From: CAVTLG01 sp963802635
GTDB lineage: Bacteria; Chloroflexota; Ktedonobacteria; Ktedonobacterales; Ktedonobacteraceae
Assembly (NCBI GenBank): GCA_963802635.1
Contig: CAWDJJ010000001.1
Coordinates: forward strand, 930,001-994,000
DNA length: 64,000 nt
Direction: 5' to 3'
Below are positions 34,875-44,880 of the stretch, piece after piece; position 1 is the first letter of the stretch, and the number at the start of each line of letters is the position of its first letter. The notes beneath the pieces are model-generated. The model did not search any database and was not told the origin of the DNA. It worked only from the letters and a program-made list of their open reading frames with translations. The position numbers and the translations under genes are program-made.

Positions 34875-36185
34875 CTAGAGACCCACGCGATTAAATGCAG
34901 TGTCGATATACGTGGTATAGTAGTTTGTGGTAGTAAGGTCGCTCAGTTCGGCGTGTGAGAGATAGTGCGTTACCTCAGGATCACTGCTAAGCGCATCCAG
35001 GAGCGCTGGCCCCTGGATTGAACCCTGGCTGGTCTGCTTCCAGACTTTTTTTGCGTTACGCTGAACCATTTTGTAGGCTTCCTGGCGTCCCACACCTTTA
35101 TCAATCAGTGCCAGCAGGATGCGTTGCGAGAAGACAAGTCCACCAGTCATGTTTAAATTTGCCAGCATACGGGCGGTATCTACTTGCAGTCCGCTCATAA
35201 TTTGGGTAAAGATATGCAGCATATAGTGCAGCAGTGTACAACTATCAGGGATGATGATGCGCTCCGTCGATGAATGGCTGATATCGCGCTCGTGCCACAG
35301 CGCAACGTTTTCCATTGCCGTGACTGCATAGCCACGAAGCAGGCGCGCGAGTCCGCAGATACGTTCACACAGTTCGGGATTGCGTTTATGTGGCATCGCC
35401 GATGATCCCTGTTGTCTACTGCCGAAGGGTTCAAAGGCTTCGCCGACCTCGGTCCGCTGCAGGTGACGGATCTCCTGCGCCATTTTCTCTAGCGAGCTAC
35501 CGATAAGGGCTAGTGTGGTCATAAAGTGAGCATGGCGGTCGCGCTGCACAATCTGGCTGGAAACGGGTTCAACGCCCAGCCCCATTTGCTCACAGACGTA
35601 CTCCTCGATCTGTGGAGGGACCGTTGCATGCGTCCCCACTGGTCCAGAGATTTTTCCGACGGTCACTTGCTCCAAAGCCGCGCTCAAGCGCAACTGCTGA
35701 CGACGCAACTCGTCAACCCAGAGCGCCAGTTTCAACCCGAATGTCAGAGGTTCCGCGTGGATGCCATGGGAGCGTCCAACCATAATAGTGTACTTATGTT
35801 GGATAGCCTGCTGTGCTACTGCGTCTATCAAGTCAGCAAGCGCTATCGTGAGTAATTGTCCAGCCTCTTTAAGCTGAGCTGCCAGCCCGGTATCCAGAAC
35901 GTCAGAGGAGGTCATGCCCAGGTGAATGAAGCGTCCCTCGGGTCCAAGCTGTTCCTGAACCGAGCGCAAGAAAGAGATCACGTCGTGATGTGTTTCTTGC
36001 TCGATCTCTTGCATACGTTGTGGATTGTAGTGGGCCTGGCGAATCTTTGCCAGAGCATCTTGCGGGATCACGCCTCCGCGCGCCCAGCCCTCGCAGGCCA
36101 GTAGCTCTACCTGTAGCCACTTGTCAGTTTTATGTGTGTCGGACCATATGGCGGCCATTTCTGGTAATGAGTAGCGTTCGATCAT
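34875..36185 (-). CDS. purB: Adenylosuccinate lyase
   Basis: 436 residues from ATG 36185 (MIERYSLPEMAAIW), the conserved PurB start; an in-frame extension to 36242 is not conserved. It removes fumarate from SAICAR and adenylosuccinate in purine synthesis. The fumarase/ASL signature GSSAMPHKRNPE, the HDVISFLR and THATVPP regions, and GMTSSDVLDT are all present, and the length is standard. It is monocistronic here; no other pur genes are in the window. Confidence 0.96.
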   Translation of the reverse strand: MIERYSLPEMAAIWSDTHKTDKWLQVELLACEGWARGGVIPQDALAKIRQAHYNPQRMQEIEQETHHDVISFLRSVQEQLGPEGRFIHLGMTSSDVLDTGLAAQLKEAGQLLTIALADLIDAVAQQAIQHKYTIMVGRSHGIHAEPLTFGLKLALWVDELRRQQLRLSAALEQVTVGKISGPVGTHATVPPQIEEYVCEQMGLGVEPVSSQIVQRDRHAHFMTTLALIGSSLEKMAQEIRHLQRTEVGEAFEPFGSRQQGSSAMPHKRNPELCERICGLARLLRGYAVTAMENVALWHERDISHSSTERIIIPDSCTLLHYMLHIFTQIMSGLQVDTARMLANLNMTGGLVFSQRILLALIDKGVGRQEAYKMVQRNAKKVWKQTSQGSIQGPALLDALSSDPEVTHYLSHAELSDLTTTNYYTTYIDTAFNRVGL

Positions 36186-36431
36186 AAAACAGTGTATTCC
36201 TTGCTCTATAAATGATGTCCTATGCCGCTTGTAGTGTACCACATTGGGGCTTCAGGGGCCTGCCAATAGTGTCGCTGATACACCGTGATGAGAGCAGAAA
36301 GATCTCCAATAGGCATAAACAGGTGCCATTCTGTGTTATCTATGATAGAATGAGAAACGAAGGAGCAGTCGCAAGCCCTGACCGGCAGATCCTCTCTATT
36401 GCTGGCGCATGCGTGTTAGTAATGAAGTATC

Positions 36432-36460
36432 TTGACGAGAACATGCCTTGCATGTACAAT
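36432..36460 (+). promoter_or_regulatory. Promoter of rpmE
   Basis: TTGACG (36432-36437), 17 bp, TACAAT (36455-36460). It predicts a 5' untranslated region of about 160 nt that contains the stem-loop at 36541. Confidence 0.6.
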
Positions 36461-36540
36461 CATGCTTGCATTGCAATAAGCTTTTCGGTGGGTAGAGGTG
36501 AGGGAGGCAGAGCGGAACAGCGCCTTCCGAGCAACCAAGC

Positions 36541-36605
36541 CTAAGATAGTGTTTGGTTTCAGTTCACTACTGGCGAAAAGTGTGCGCGTCCAAACACTAT
36601 CTTAG
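36541..36605 (+). repeat. Conserved stem-loop element, copy B, in the rpmE leader
   Basis: CTAAGATAGTGTTTGG pairs perfectly with CCAAACACTATCTTAG (16 bp). The enclosed loop keeps TTTCAG and GAAAAGTGTGCG in common with copy A at 27667-27724. It lies 22 nt before the rpmE start codon. Confidence 0.75.
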
Positions 36606-36627
36606 TATTGATATCTGGGAGTAACTA

Positions 36628-36834
36628 ATGAAGCAAGGAATCCATCCAAACTATGTGAATGCCACTGTGAGTTGTGCCTGTGGCAATACCTTTAAGACGG
36701 TCAGTATAAAGCCGCTGCTCAAGATTGATGTGTGCTCGAAGTGCCACCCCTTCTTCACCGGTCAGCAGCGTATTCTGGACTCGGCTGGCCGGGTTGATCG
36801 CTTCCGCAAGCGCTTCAACTTACAAGATGAGTAA
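36628..36834 (+). CDS. rpmE: Ribosomal protein bL31 (zinc-binding type)
   Basis: 68 residues, normal for bL31. Zinc ligands are the CxC in VSCACGNTF and the CxxC in VCSKCHPFFTGQ. The protein bridges the ribosomal subunits. ATG 36628 has GGGAG upstream. A strong terminator follows. Confidence 0.97.
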   Translation: MKQGIHPNYVNATVSCACGNTFKTVSIKPLLKIDVCSKCHPFFTGQQRILDSAGRVDRFRKRFNLQDE

Positions 36835-36853
36835 CCCGGCAGTGAACTGTAGA

Positions 36854-36892
36854 GGGATAAAGGAGCAGATCAGTGATCCTTTATCCCTTTTT
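36854..36892 (+). terminator. Rho-independent terminator of rpmE
   Basis: GGGATAAAGGA (36854-36864) pairs with TCCTTTATCCC (36877-36887) and is followed by TTTTT. Confidence 0.9.
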
Positions 36893-37047
36893 CCTTATAG
36901 CCTGATATCAAGCCTTCACATGGGGGCTAGAAACATTTTGAGCATCTCATTTTATGGTGCTATGCAGATAGGCAGTATATCTGTGCAAGGCGTAAAGTAT
37001 GCGAAACGCGCCTTTTATGGATTTGATATGTTAGCGTATGCAGGGGG

Positions 37048-38505
37048 GTGAATCCACTGGGCAATGCGACGCAAAGAACAATACTCTTTTTGATTGCTGA
37101 TACGGGAGCTGGGCACCGCAGTGCTGCCAATGCCATCAGCAATGCCATTAAAATGATTTCTCAGAACGAGCAGGAAGCGTGGCACGCTCGTTCCAGTGGT
37201 GAGCAGGCGGCTCTATCATCGGCGCAACAGGATAGTGAAACAGCCGCGCCTCCCACGTATCGTATAGAGATTGTTGACGTTTTTGAGGAGTACAGTCGTT
37301 TCCCATTGCGCGAAGCTGCCAAGCTTTATGGTCCAACTATTCGCTATAATCCCAAGTTATATGGCGAGTTCTTTCGTAAGACAAATCGGGAATCGACGGT
37401 CTTAGCCGCCAATGCATTGACATCACCGCTTTATTTTAGTGGTTTGCTGCGTCTTTTTACGACTGTTCAGCCGGATATCGTCGTCTCAGTTCATCCGGTG
37501 ATCAATTATGTCTCGATTCGTGCGTTGCGTGAACTAGGTTTGCATATTCCCTTTATTACGGTTGTGACTGATCTAGTAAGTGTCCATACGTCCTGGTTTG
37601 CGCCCGGCGCTGATGCCTATATTGTACCAACTGAACAGGCCAGACAGCTCTATTTGCAACGTGGCTTAGATTCCCAGCGTGTGCATTTGCTTGGCATGCC
37701 GATTGATCCAAAGTTTATGCGTCCGGTAGCTGAGAAAGAGATGTTGCTGCAAAAACTCGGCTTAAAGCCGGGTGTGCCCGTGGTACTGCTAGTCGGCGGA
37801 GGAGATGGTGCGGGTGGCTTGCATACAGCGGTGCGTGCTATATCACATACGCGCTTGCCCGTGCAACTGATGGTAGTCACCGGACGCAACAGACGTTTGT
37901 ATGCGGCGCTGCAGCGCACTCGGTTAAAACTGCATGTACCTGCAAAGATTTTTGGCTTTGTGCAGAATATGCCAGAATTGATGCATGCCTCCAACGTAAT
38001 TGTGACAAAAGCAGGACCCGGAACGATTTGTGAAGCGTTAGCCTGTCATCTGCCGCTGGTGTTGAGTGGCTATGTTCCTGGTCAGGAAGAGGGCAACGTT
38101 GATTATGTCGTTAACAATGATGTTGGTGTCCTGGCACTTGATCCCAGCACATTGATCGATGCGCTGCGACGGTTGATCAAGCCTGGTTCTCCTGAGCTAC
38201 GACGGCGTGTGGAGAACGCAAAGCGTTTGAGTCGTCCTGAGGCGTCACTTGATATTGCTCAGTGTCTGTTGGGCTATTTGCCTGCCCCTGGGGAGCCGAG
38301 CGTCTGGCAGTCTGCGCGTTCACAGCATGTGCAGCGCAGGATGTCGGGACGCTTACAGTCGGCTATTCGTATCTATAGCTTGCGTAGTCGTTTACCGAAA
38401 ACATGGCTGAGAAATCCTGTTATGCGGCACATCGCGCGCCTGAGATCGCGTACGCGTGATTTATCGAAGAAGAACGTGCCACGACTCTTTGAGCACAATC
38501 ATTAA
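37048..38505 (+). CDS. Monogalactosyldiacylglycerol-synthase-type glycosyltransferase
   Basis: 485 residues from GTG 37048, directly preceded by a G run. ILFLIADTGAGHRSAANAI at the N-terminus is the MGDG synthase N-domain signature (DTGxGHR.AA.AI), and VTKAGPGTICEALACHLPLVLSG near 335 is the GT28/MurG-like donor site; GGGDGAGGL lies at the domain joint. Relatives add glucose or galactose to diacylglycerol to make membrane glycolipids (UgtP, MGD1). The C-terminal 80 residues (basic, RSRLPKTWLRNPVMRH) extend beyond the typical end and might bind the membrane. It is followed by the DUF1385 and phosphatase genes on the same strand. Confidence 0.88.
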   Translation: MNPLGNATQRTILFLIADTGAGHRSAANAISNAIKMISQNEQEAWHARSSGEQAALSSAQQDSETAAPPTYRIEIVDVFEEYSRFPLREAAKLYGPTIRYNPKLYGEFFRKTNRESTVLAANALTSPLYFSGLLRLFTTVQPDIVVSVHPVINYVSIRALRELGLHIPFITVVTDLVSVHTSWFAPGADAYIVPTEQARQLYLQRGLDSQRVHLLGMPIDPKFMRPVAEKEMLLQKLGLKPGVPVVLLVGGGDGAGGLHTAVRAISHTRLPVQLMVVTGRNRRLYAALQRTRLKLHVPAKIFGFVQNMPELMHASNVIVTKAGPGTICEALACHLPLVLSGYVPGQEEGNVDYVVNNDVGVLALDPSTLIDALRRLIKPGSPELRRRVENAKRLSRPEASLDIAQCLLGYLPAPGEPSVWQSARSQHVQRRMSGRLQSAIRIYSLRSRLPKTWLRNPVMRHIARLRSRTRDLSKKNVPRLFEHNH

Positions 38506-38539
38506 ATCATCGTTACAAATCATCGTAAGGATTCTGCTG

Positions 38540-39532
38540 ATGGCAAAATTTTATTATGGCGGTCAGGCGGTAATGGAAGGCGTGATGATGCGTGGGCGTA
38601 AGTCAGTAGCAGTAGCGGTCAGACGCGCAGATGGCGCTATCTATTTGCATGAAGAGCCTTTAAATGCAACGTTGTATCAGAATAAGCTCTTGCAACTGCC
38701 ATTTCTACGCGGCATATTGCTCTTGTGGGATACACTCGGACTTGGGACCCGTATGATGATGCTTTCAGCCTCTATCGCTGTCGATACTTCACATGTTGAT
38801 GCACCTGTGGAGAGCGCAAGTTCCGCCGAGGAGCACGAAATTGCCGAGACCCGCGATGGGGAGCAGTTGCCGAAGATTGGTGGTGCATCGTTTGTGCTGG
38901 CTCTATTGATCCCATTGCTCTTTGCTATAGCGGTCTTCTTTGTGGTCCCGTTGCTGATTACAAGTTTGCTACACAATCAGATTGGTGCTGGCTGGCTCAG
39001 CCTCGTCGTCGAAGGTGGCATTCGCCTGGCTTTGCTATTGGGCTACCTGTATTTGATTGGTCGAATGGCTGATATTCAGCGCGTCTTTGGCTACCATGGA
39101 GCGGAGCATAAAGCAATCAATGCGCTGGAGCAGGGCGATCCACTGGATGTGCCACATGTGCGACGTGCTTCACGTGTCCATACGCGCTGTGGCACTGGTT
39201 TCTTGCTGCTGGTGATGGTGGTTTCAATCGTTGTCTTTGCATTTATTGGCACGCCGTCGCTGTTGAGCAAAATCGTATTACGGATTATACTAATCCCGGT
39301 GGTAGCGAGTATTGCCTATGAGCTTATGCGCCTGGGAGCAGCCAACTACCGCATTCGCATTGTCCGCTGGCTGCTCGCTCCGGGCCTGGCTCTCCAGGGA
39401 TTAACAACGCGTGAGCCGGACGATAGTATGATCGAGTGTGCCATTGCCTCTTTAAAGAGTGTACTGTCGCATGATGAAGCGCAAGAGCCAGCACCAGAAC
39501 TGGCTGATGTGTCTTCTGCTACAGTAGAATAG
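38540..39532 (+). CDS. DUF1385 family membrane protein (YqhQ-like)
   Basis: 330 residues from ATG 38540 (MAKFYYGGQAVMEGVMMRG), which has AAGGA 8 nt upstream; the longer frame to 38456 overlaps the preceding gene. GGQAVMEGVMMRG and FGYHGAEHKAINALE with RCGTGFLL are the hallmark motifs of the family. Three or four membrane helices separate them. The His/Glu residues suggest metal binding, but the family has no established activity. It lies 34 bp after the glycosyltransferase gene and 14 bp before the phosphatase. Confidence 0.93.
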   Translation: MAKFYYGGQAVMEGVMMRGRKSVAVAVRRADGAIYLHEEPLNATLYQNKLLQLPFLRGILLLWDTLGLGTRMMMLSASIAVDTSHVDAPVESASSAEEHEIAETRDGEQLPKIGGASFVLALLIPLLFAIAVFFVVPLLITSLLHNQIGAGWLSLVVEGGIRLALLLGYLYLIGRMADIQRVFGYHGAEHKAINALEQGDPLDVPHVRRASRVHTRCGTGFLLLVMVVSIVVFAFIGTPSLLSKIVLRIILIPVVASIAYELMRLGAANYRIRIVRWLLAPGLALQGLTTREPDDSMIECAIASLKSVLSHDEAQEPAPELADVSSATVE

Positions 39533-39546
39533 GAAATGTTTGAGAT

Positions 39547-40260
39547 ATGTCATCAGAACCAGAAACATCTTCGTCGGTTGAGGAACAAACAAAAAATGCT
39601 GAAGTTTCACCATCTCCGTTAATCTCTGAAGAGGTGCCAGTAACTTCTGTGCAAGATGGGCGACCGCTCGTGAAGTTTGCCGCCGTGCATTGGGCTTCTA
39701 CCGGTGTTGTACGTGTACTCTATCGCTATTGGACGCGTGTGGCTGCACATCTCTTCTCTGAGAACTCTACAGGTGAGAGGATTGCGCATCGCTTGCATAT
39801 TCCGTTGCCTGATAGCTTGAACATGAGCTGGGTGAATAGTCACCTTGCCGTGGGCGGCAGAATTCTTCCGGCAGACGTCAAGCCCCTGGCTCTACTTGGC
39901 GTGACCGCTGTCGTGGATACACGCTCTGAATATCGTGATGACGAGGAAGCGTTGGCGCGTGAGCACATCAAGCTCTTGTATCTGCCTACGCCCGATACGT
40001 ATCCGCTGACGGTCGAGCAGCTTATGCAGGGTGCAGCCTGGGCCAATGAACGCATAAACGAGGGCGGCCATGTCTTAATTCATTGCGAGCATGGTGTTGG
40101 CCGCAGTGTACTGCTGACCTGTGCCGTGCTGGTCTATCGTGGGATGCATGCCAACGCTGCCCTGACGCTGGTCAAGCAAAAACGCTGGCAAGCCGCACCA
40201 AATTACAGACAGGTCGCACGTTTGAGAGAATTTGAAGAGGCGTACTTATCGCGCAACTAA
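39547..40260 (+). CDS. Dual-specificity protein phosphatase
   Basis: 237 residues. The catalytic P-loop HCEHGVGRS (HCxxGxGRS) is seen near residue 181, with the general-acid region in YLPTPDTYPLT. An N-terminal 75 residues precede the phosphatase domain: acidic, then a short hydrophobic and basic stretch (VRVLYRYWTRVAAHLF). It may dephosphorylate protein or phosphoinositide/lipid substrates; its place after two lipid- or membrane-related genes suggests a link to membrane lipids (inference). It converges with the HAD gene and overlaps it by 15 bp. Confidence 0.88.
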   Translation: MSSEPETSSSVEEQTKNAEVSPSPLISEEVPVTSVQDGRPLVKFAAVHWASTGVVRVLYRYWTRVAAHLFSENSTGERIAHRLHIPLPDSLNMSWVNSHLAVGGRILPADVKPLALLGVTAVVDTRSEYRDDEEALAREHIKLLYLPTPDTYPLTVEQLMQGAAWANERINEGGHVLIHCEHGVGRSVLLTCAVLVYRGMHANAALTLVKQKRWQAAPNYRQVARLREFEEAYLSRN

Positions 40261-41094
40261 GGCATAACGCTCAATCGCCAGAGCAACTCCATCCTCGTTA
40301 TTGCTGGCCGTGACGGCATGAGCGCTAGCTTTGACGCTAGCGGGTGCCTGTCCCATAGCGACTCCCCAGCCAACGGCCTGTAACATTTCACAATCATTTG
40401 TGTTATCGCCGATAGCCATCACCTGGGTGAGTGGGATAGCCAGATGTTGTGCCAGTTTGGTCACTCCACTGGCCTTTGAGCAGGTCTTGTTTCTGAGATC
40501 CACTTCTGCGCAGCCATAGTTGCCCTTTTTGAGGGTATTCCACGTACAATCAAGGGTAGATATTGCCGGGATCATGTTCTCGATGGCCTCGGCTGACGCG
40601 AAAGCGGCAACACGCAGTGGTTCTGGTTGTCCGAGACATAATGTTGCGTGTGAGATGCGCCGTACCGCCGGAAAGAGTTCAAAGTAGGCAGCTAATTCCT
40701 GATTGTCGAATATCATATGCCCCGACCAGGTCTCTTCAACAGTGCCATTAATGTGATGGATAACTGGTTGTATATGATGCTGGACCATGATCTCTATTGC
40801 CTGCTGTGCAATAGATGCGGAGAGTGAATGTGTGTGCAGTACCTGCACCTGTGGATGATGAATGATCAGCGCGCCATTGCAGGTAATCAGCGGCATGTCT
40901 ATGCCCAGTTCGTCGGCAAATTGCAAGCTATTGCCATAGCGCCGTGCTGTTGCCAGCGTGACTACGATGCCAGCTTGTTGTGCCGCGCGTATGGTTGCCA
41001 GGGTACGCGGCGTGATACGTTGTTGTGGGTTGAGCAGCGTGCCGTCAATGTCTATGGCAATTAGTTTAATTGGTTGTGGAGGTAATTTCATCAA
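40246..41094 (-). CDS. HAD-superfamily IIB (Cof-type) phosphatase
   Basis: 282 residues. Motif I IAIDIDGTLLNP carries the nucleophile and acid Asp pair, motif II is LATARRYG, and motif IV AIGDNTNDCEML. The cap is of C2b type. These enzymes dephosphorylate sugar phosphates, FMN or pyridoxal phosphate. Substrate unknown. The 3' end overlaps the phosphatase gene on the other strand by 15 bp. Confidence 0.93.
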   Translation of the reverse strand: MMKLPPQPIKLIAIDIDGTLLNPQQRITPRTLATIRAAQQAGIVVTLATARRYGNSLQFADELGIDMPLITCNGALIIHHPQVQVLHTHSLSASIAQQAIEIMVQHHIQPVIHHINGTVEETWSGHMIFDNQELAAYFELFPAVRRISHATLCLGQPEPLRVAAFASAEAIENMIPAISTLDCTWNTLKKGNYGCAEVDLRNKTCSKASGVTKLAQHLAIPLTQVMAIGDNTNDCEMLQAVGWGVAMGQAPASVKASAHAVTASNNEDGVALAIERYALVAR

Positions 41095-41376
41095 GGACTC
41101 CGATTTTTAAGCCAGTATGTAGATACGTGTACAGTTTGTCCACCATGCATTTATCTGGTCTGCTGGTGTCCCCCATTATACATCAGCTTTCAGCCAGAGC
41201 AAGTATGTTTAGTAAAATTGCCCTTTTTTCATCTACGTATTGCTCTCTGAGATGTTTCTTAACATAATATTCCGTAAAAAAGAGAGAAATATACTACTAT
41301 TTAATGATGTATTACCCATCGACAAGCAGTCTTTTCTATGGTACATTTGCTCATAGAGAAGTATTGGAGGTGTGGT

Positions 41377-41897
41377 GTGGCGAAGCACTGGGATGATCTG
41401 ATGAAGACCCTGGTCAGGAAAAATCCACAGGCATTTGTTTGGAAGGCATGTTGCCTTTATTGCCATTGACCAGGGAGGGTGAGCAGCGCGAAACAATAGA
41501 GGAGATGATTAGTAGTTTACAAGCAGTCGGGAAAGATGACTTGCTACCGGTGGGGTTAGCATTAGCTGCTCTGGTCTTTAAGGCTGATGCCGATAAGCAT
41601 TGGCTCAGAGAAAGGTATAGGCATATGTACGACCTTCTGGAAGATTCCTGGTTTTATCAGGAAATTATGCAAAAGGGGATGCAGCAGGGGATGAATGAAG
41701 GGTTTTTAAAGGGTTTGCGCCAGGCTCTGACTCATTTTGTAGAGAAACGTTTTCCAGAGTTGACTACGTTAGCACAACAGCGATCTCTGCTCATCACGAA
41801 CGCTGAAGCATTACAGGATGTAAGTGATAAGCTCCTGACTGCGCAAACCGCTGACGAAGCTCGGAAATTGCTGCTGGATGTGCATGTTAACGATTAA
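41377..41897 (+). pseudogene. Deleted remnant of an Rpn-type (PD-(D/E)XK) transposase/nuclease gene
   Basis: GTG 41377, with GGAGG upstream, opens a 30-residue frame starting AKHWDDLMKTLVRKNPQAF, typical of the N-terminus of Rpn/YhgA-type proteins. It ends at a stop while the C-terminal third of such a protein continues in another frame (41439-41897: LEGMLPLLPLTREG-like start, then DLLEDSWFYQEIMQKGMQQG and KGLRQALTHFVEKRFPEL). The nuclease core is missing, so an internal deletion has removed the middle. The 152-residue C-terminal frame alone is probably not functional. Confidence 0.75.
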
Positions 41898-42121
41898 TGC
41901 ATTAACAAACCGGGCATATATATTCTAATTGAAGGCTTCTCGGCTGTTTCTAAACTGGTGTTACTCGTGTGCTCTGATGATAGTAATGGGCCTTTCCTTA
42001 TGCTCCTCTAACCTGCATGAAAAATAATGCATACCAATGATAGGAATGAGCATATTTCCTCATTACGCCAGCGACAAGGAATGTTGCCAGCGCAGTGAGG
42101 AAATATGGTACAATTTTTCTT

Positions 42122-43581
42122 ATGAAGATGTCAGAAGGGCCTTCCAGGAGTGCTCGTACCAAACGCCAGTCCCTAACGAGTCAGCAGTCTTCCGCTATTG
42201 TTCTTCCATCCAGTACGCAACCATGTTGGATAGATGAGGCAGGCTATCCGTTGTTGCCAGATGAACAGCCTGTTATGACCGTACGGGATAGTTTATATGA
42301 TCTTATTCCTCTGGGTCCACGCGAGAAAAACTCATCAATACGTCTGCATTTCTGCGCCTGCAACAGGTCAAGCAACTGGGTTTTGTGTACCGTGTCTGGC
42401 CTGGCGCTACGCACTCGCGCTATGAACATAGTCTGGGTTGCTATCATTTAACGGTGCGCGCCTTGCGCTCTCTGCTGCAGCGTGGTGAAGATGGCGGCTT
42501 GCATGGGATCGCCAAGAGCAGCATACAGACGCTGATAGTTGCGGCGCTGTTGCATGATATTGGACATTATCCTTTTTCGCATACTATTGAGGATCTCGGT
42601 CATTCAATCGTTCATCATGAGCGTGTAGGGCGTTCAATTATTGAGCACAGCGAGATCGCTACGATCTTAGAGCAGGATTATCATCTCTCACCCGAGCGGG
42701 TGGCGGACTTCATCGATCCACCCAAAAATAGATCGTTGCCTGCTGATGATGAACTGTTGAGTCACTTGTTGAGCGGAGCGCTGGACGTTGATAAGCTGGA
42801 TTATCTACCACGAGATGCGCGAGCCTGTAATGTACCATATGGCGGTGTCGATGTTTCACGTTTGCTGGGAGCTTTGCGTATCCATGATGATGTACGAGGG
42901 CGGCGTCATCTTGTTGTGACGCATAAGGGTATCAGTCCTTTGCATTCACTGCTGCACGCACGACAGGAGATGTTCGATAATATTTATTGGCATCACACCA
43001 GCCGCTCTTTTCAGGTAATGCTGGTACGCGCAGTGCAGGATGCGCTCAGTGTAGGAGTTCTCGTGGCGGAACAACTGATGGGACTCACCGATGCTGCACT
43101 CCTCACGCTCCTGCTTGAACGACAGATGCCGGAGAGTTCGCGCGCCCTGGCTATTAATCTGGAATTGCGCCGACCGTATCGTGTCGTGCTGGAAATCAGC
43201 CCGCCTGCCGGTAGCTTGTTTCGTTGTCTGGAGGCACTTTTCTGGGACGCAGAGCGCCGTCGCCGTGTCGAACAAGAAATGATAACGGCACTGGCGGCTG
43301 CCCTGGAGACTGAGATTGCCGACTACGAGCTTCTGTTTGATATCCCACGTCCTGAGAAGTGGGAAATGGACGTCTGGATCTCGTTTGCCCATCCCCCTGT
43401 TGGCATGCAGTCGCTTATGAAGTGGGTTGAGGTGACTGGATTACAACCCGACGATCTGGCGCGCTACGAGCAACATCAGCGGCGTTTGCGGGTTGTGGTG
43501 GTGGAGCGCTTGCGTCCTTTGTTAGTAGAGCGGCGAGATGATCTCTTATTGCCCCTGCTGGAGAAGCTGCTGGAGGTCTAA
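42122..43581 (+). pseudogene. HD-domain phosphohydrolase (dNTPase-like), frame disrupted near the N-terminus
   Basis: The main frame (42385-43581, 398 residues) begins inside the domain: VYRVWPGATHSRYEHSLGCYH, then LLHDIGHYPFSH, GALDVDKLDYLPRDA and the C-terminal helical region, all typical of dGTPase-like HD proteins. The missing N-terminus exists upstream in another frame (MTVRDSLYDLIPLGPREK) and joins LINTSAFLRLQQVKQLGF if one A is removed from the AAAAA at 42326-42330. The intact protein would have about 486 residues. The upstream start near 42122 lies about 8 bp after a TACAAT box (42109-42114), so the transcript may be leaderless. Consensus error and real mutation are both possible. Confidence 0.8.
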
Positions 43582-43674
43582 TACCCATTTGCTATGAGTT
43601 ATCCCGAACGTTTGCAAAAGTTCCCAAAACTGGGAGTGCAGGGGGCGAAGCGAAGCCCCTTGCGGGGATTGAAG

Positions 43675-44706
43675 CTAGTCAGGTTTTCTTTTTTCTTTTT
43701 TCTGGTACATAGACTTCAGCGCTTTCTCATGGATTCTGCGTGCGGGTGGGTAATCAGGATTGATGCGCCTAGCGCGTTCGGCGACGCTGGATGCTTCTCT
43801 GTAGCGGTCCAGGCGGTAGAGCGTATCGGCTTTCATGGTCCAGAAGCGTACATCTGATGGATCTAATTCAAGCAGGTGGTCGAGTGCCTCATTTGCGGCC
43901 TCAAACTGGCCCAGGCCGCGCAAACTGCGCATATAATTTTCCCAGGCGAAGAGATTGTCGGGTATGATTTTGATCAATTCCTCGGCTAGCTCTTTCAGCG
44001 CGTCATACATCTCCAGCGAACGCAAGGCCAGCACGCCTTGTTTAAGCGAAATAACATCGGTTGGATGAAGCACCAGCGCACGCCGCATCAGTGGAATAAC
44101 ATCGCGCATACGGCCAATACGGCAGAGGACCTCGCATTTCATTTGCAGCGCGAAGAGTTGCTGCTGGTCAAGCAGTAAGCTGCGATCAAAGGCTTCAAGT
44201 GCTTCTGCCAGACGATTGAAATTGAGCAACGCAACGCCTTTATTGGCCCAGGCTCGTGCATCATTAGGTGCTAACTCTACTGCGCGTTGCGAACTGCGTA
44301 GCGCCTCGGGAAATTTTCCCTGTACGAGTTGGAGTCCACTGCGGTTGATCCACGCCAGATCGAGATGGGTGTCTAGTAAGAGTGCCTGATCATTGGCTAT
44401 CGTTGCCTCTGAGATACGCTCTAATTTCTGCAATGCGCGTGCTTTATAGGCCAGTCCGTATGCTGAGTTCGGCTTTACTTCGAGCATATGTTGTGCAGTT
44501 TTATACAATTGATCAAAACGATTCATTCCATCAAAGGCGCAGGCTATACCAAGCAAAGCGTCTTCGTCTTGCGCATCGTGGTTAAGCAGTTGTAAGAAGG
44601 CTTCACTGGCTTGTTGCCAGTGGCGACCCTTGAGTTGCTCACGAGCTTTTTGCCGTAATTTAACTATTTCTTGCTGTATTGTCGTTTGAGCTTGTTGTTC
44701 GTTCAC
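43675..44706 (-). CDS. Tetratricopeptide-repeat protein
   Basis: 343 residues with about eight TPR units from residue 20 on (ASEAFLQLLNHDAQDEDALL, AWANKGVALLNFNRLAEALE, FWTMKADTLYRLDRYREASS). TPRs bind partner proteins. There is no signal peptide or membrane helix, and the C-terminus is a short Lys/Arg tail (YQKKEKRKPD). Partner unknown. Confidence 0.88.
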   Translation of the reverse strand: MNEQQAQTTIQQEIVKLRQKAREQLKGRHWQQASEAFLQLLNHDAQDEDALLGIACAFDGMNRFDQLYKTAQHMLEVKPNSAYGLAYKARALQKLERISEATIANDQALLLDTHLDLAWINRSGLQLVQGKFPEALRSSQRAVELAPNDARAWANKGVALLNFNRLAEALEAFDRSLLLDQQQLFALQMKCEVLCRIGRMRDVIPLMRRALVLHPTDVISLKQGVLALRSLEMYDALKELAEELIKIIPDNLFAWENYMRSLRGLGQFEAANEALDHLLELDPSDVRFWTMKADTLYRLDRYREASSVAERARRINPDYPPARRIHEKALKSMYQKKEKRKPD

Positions 44707-44880
44707 TATACTCTTTCCCCATTGTTGGAGGAACTCTCTGGCCTTGCTCCCCCATATATTTCTGGCTTATATAAAATCTCTGGGTGCTTCGTCTGATGCT
44801 CTATTTTGCGTTCCTATTATCTCATTATCGGCCCGCATGAGCAAGACCTCTACGCGAAGAGTGGACGTTTTTCTTGGTGA

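Noticed and set aside
36212..36544. A 110-codon rightward frame between purB and rpmE
   Set aside because: It overlaps the purB start and the rpmE promoter and has no ribosome binding site or family match.
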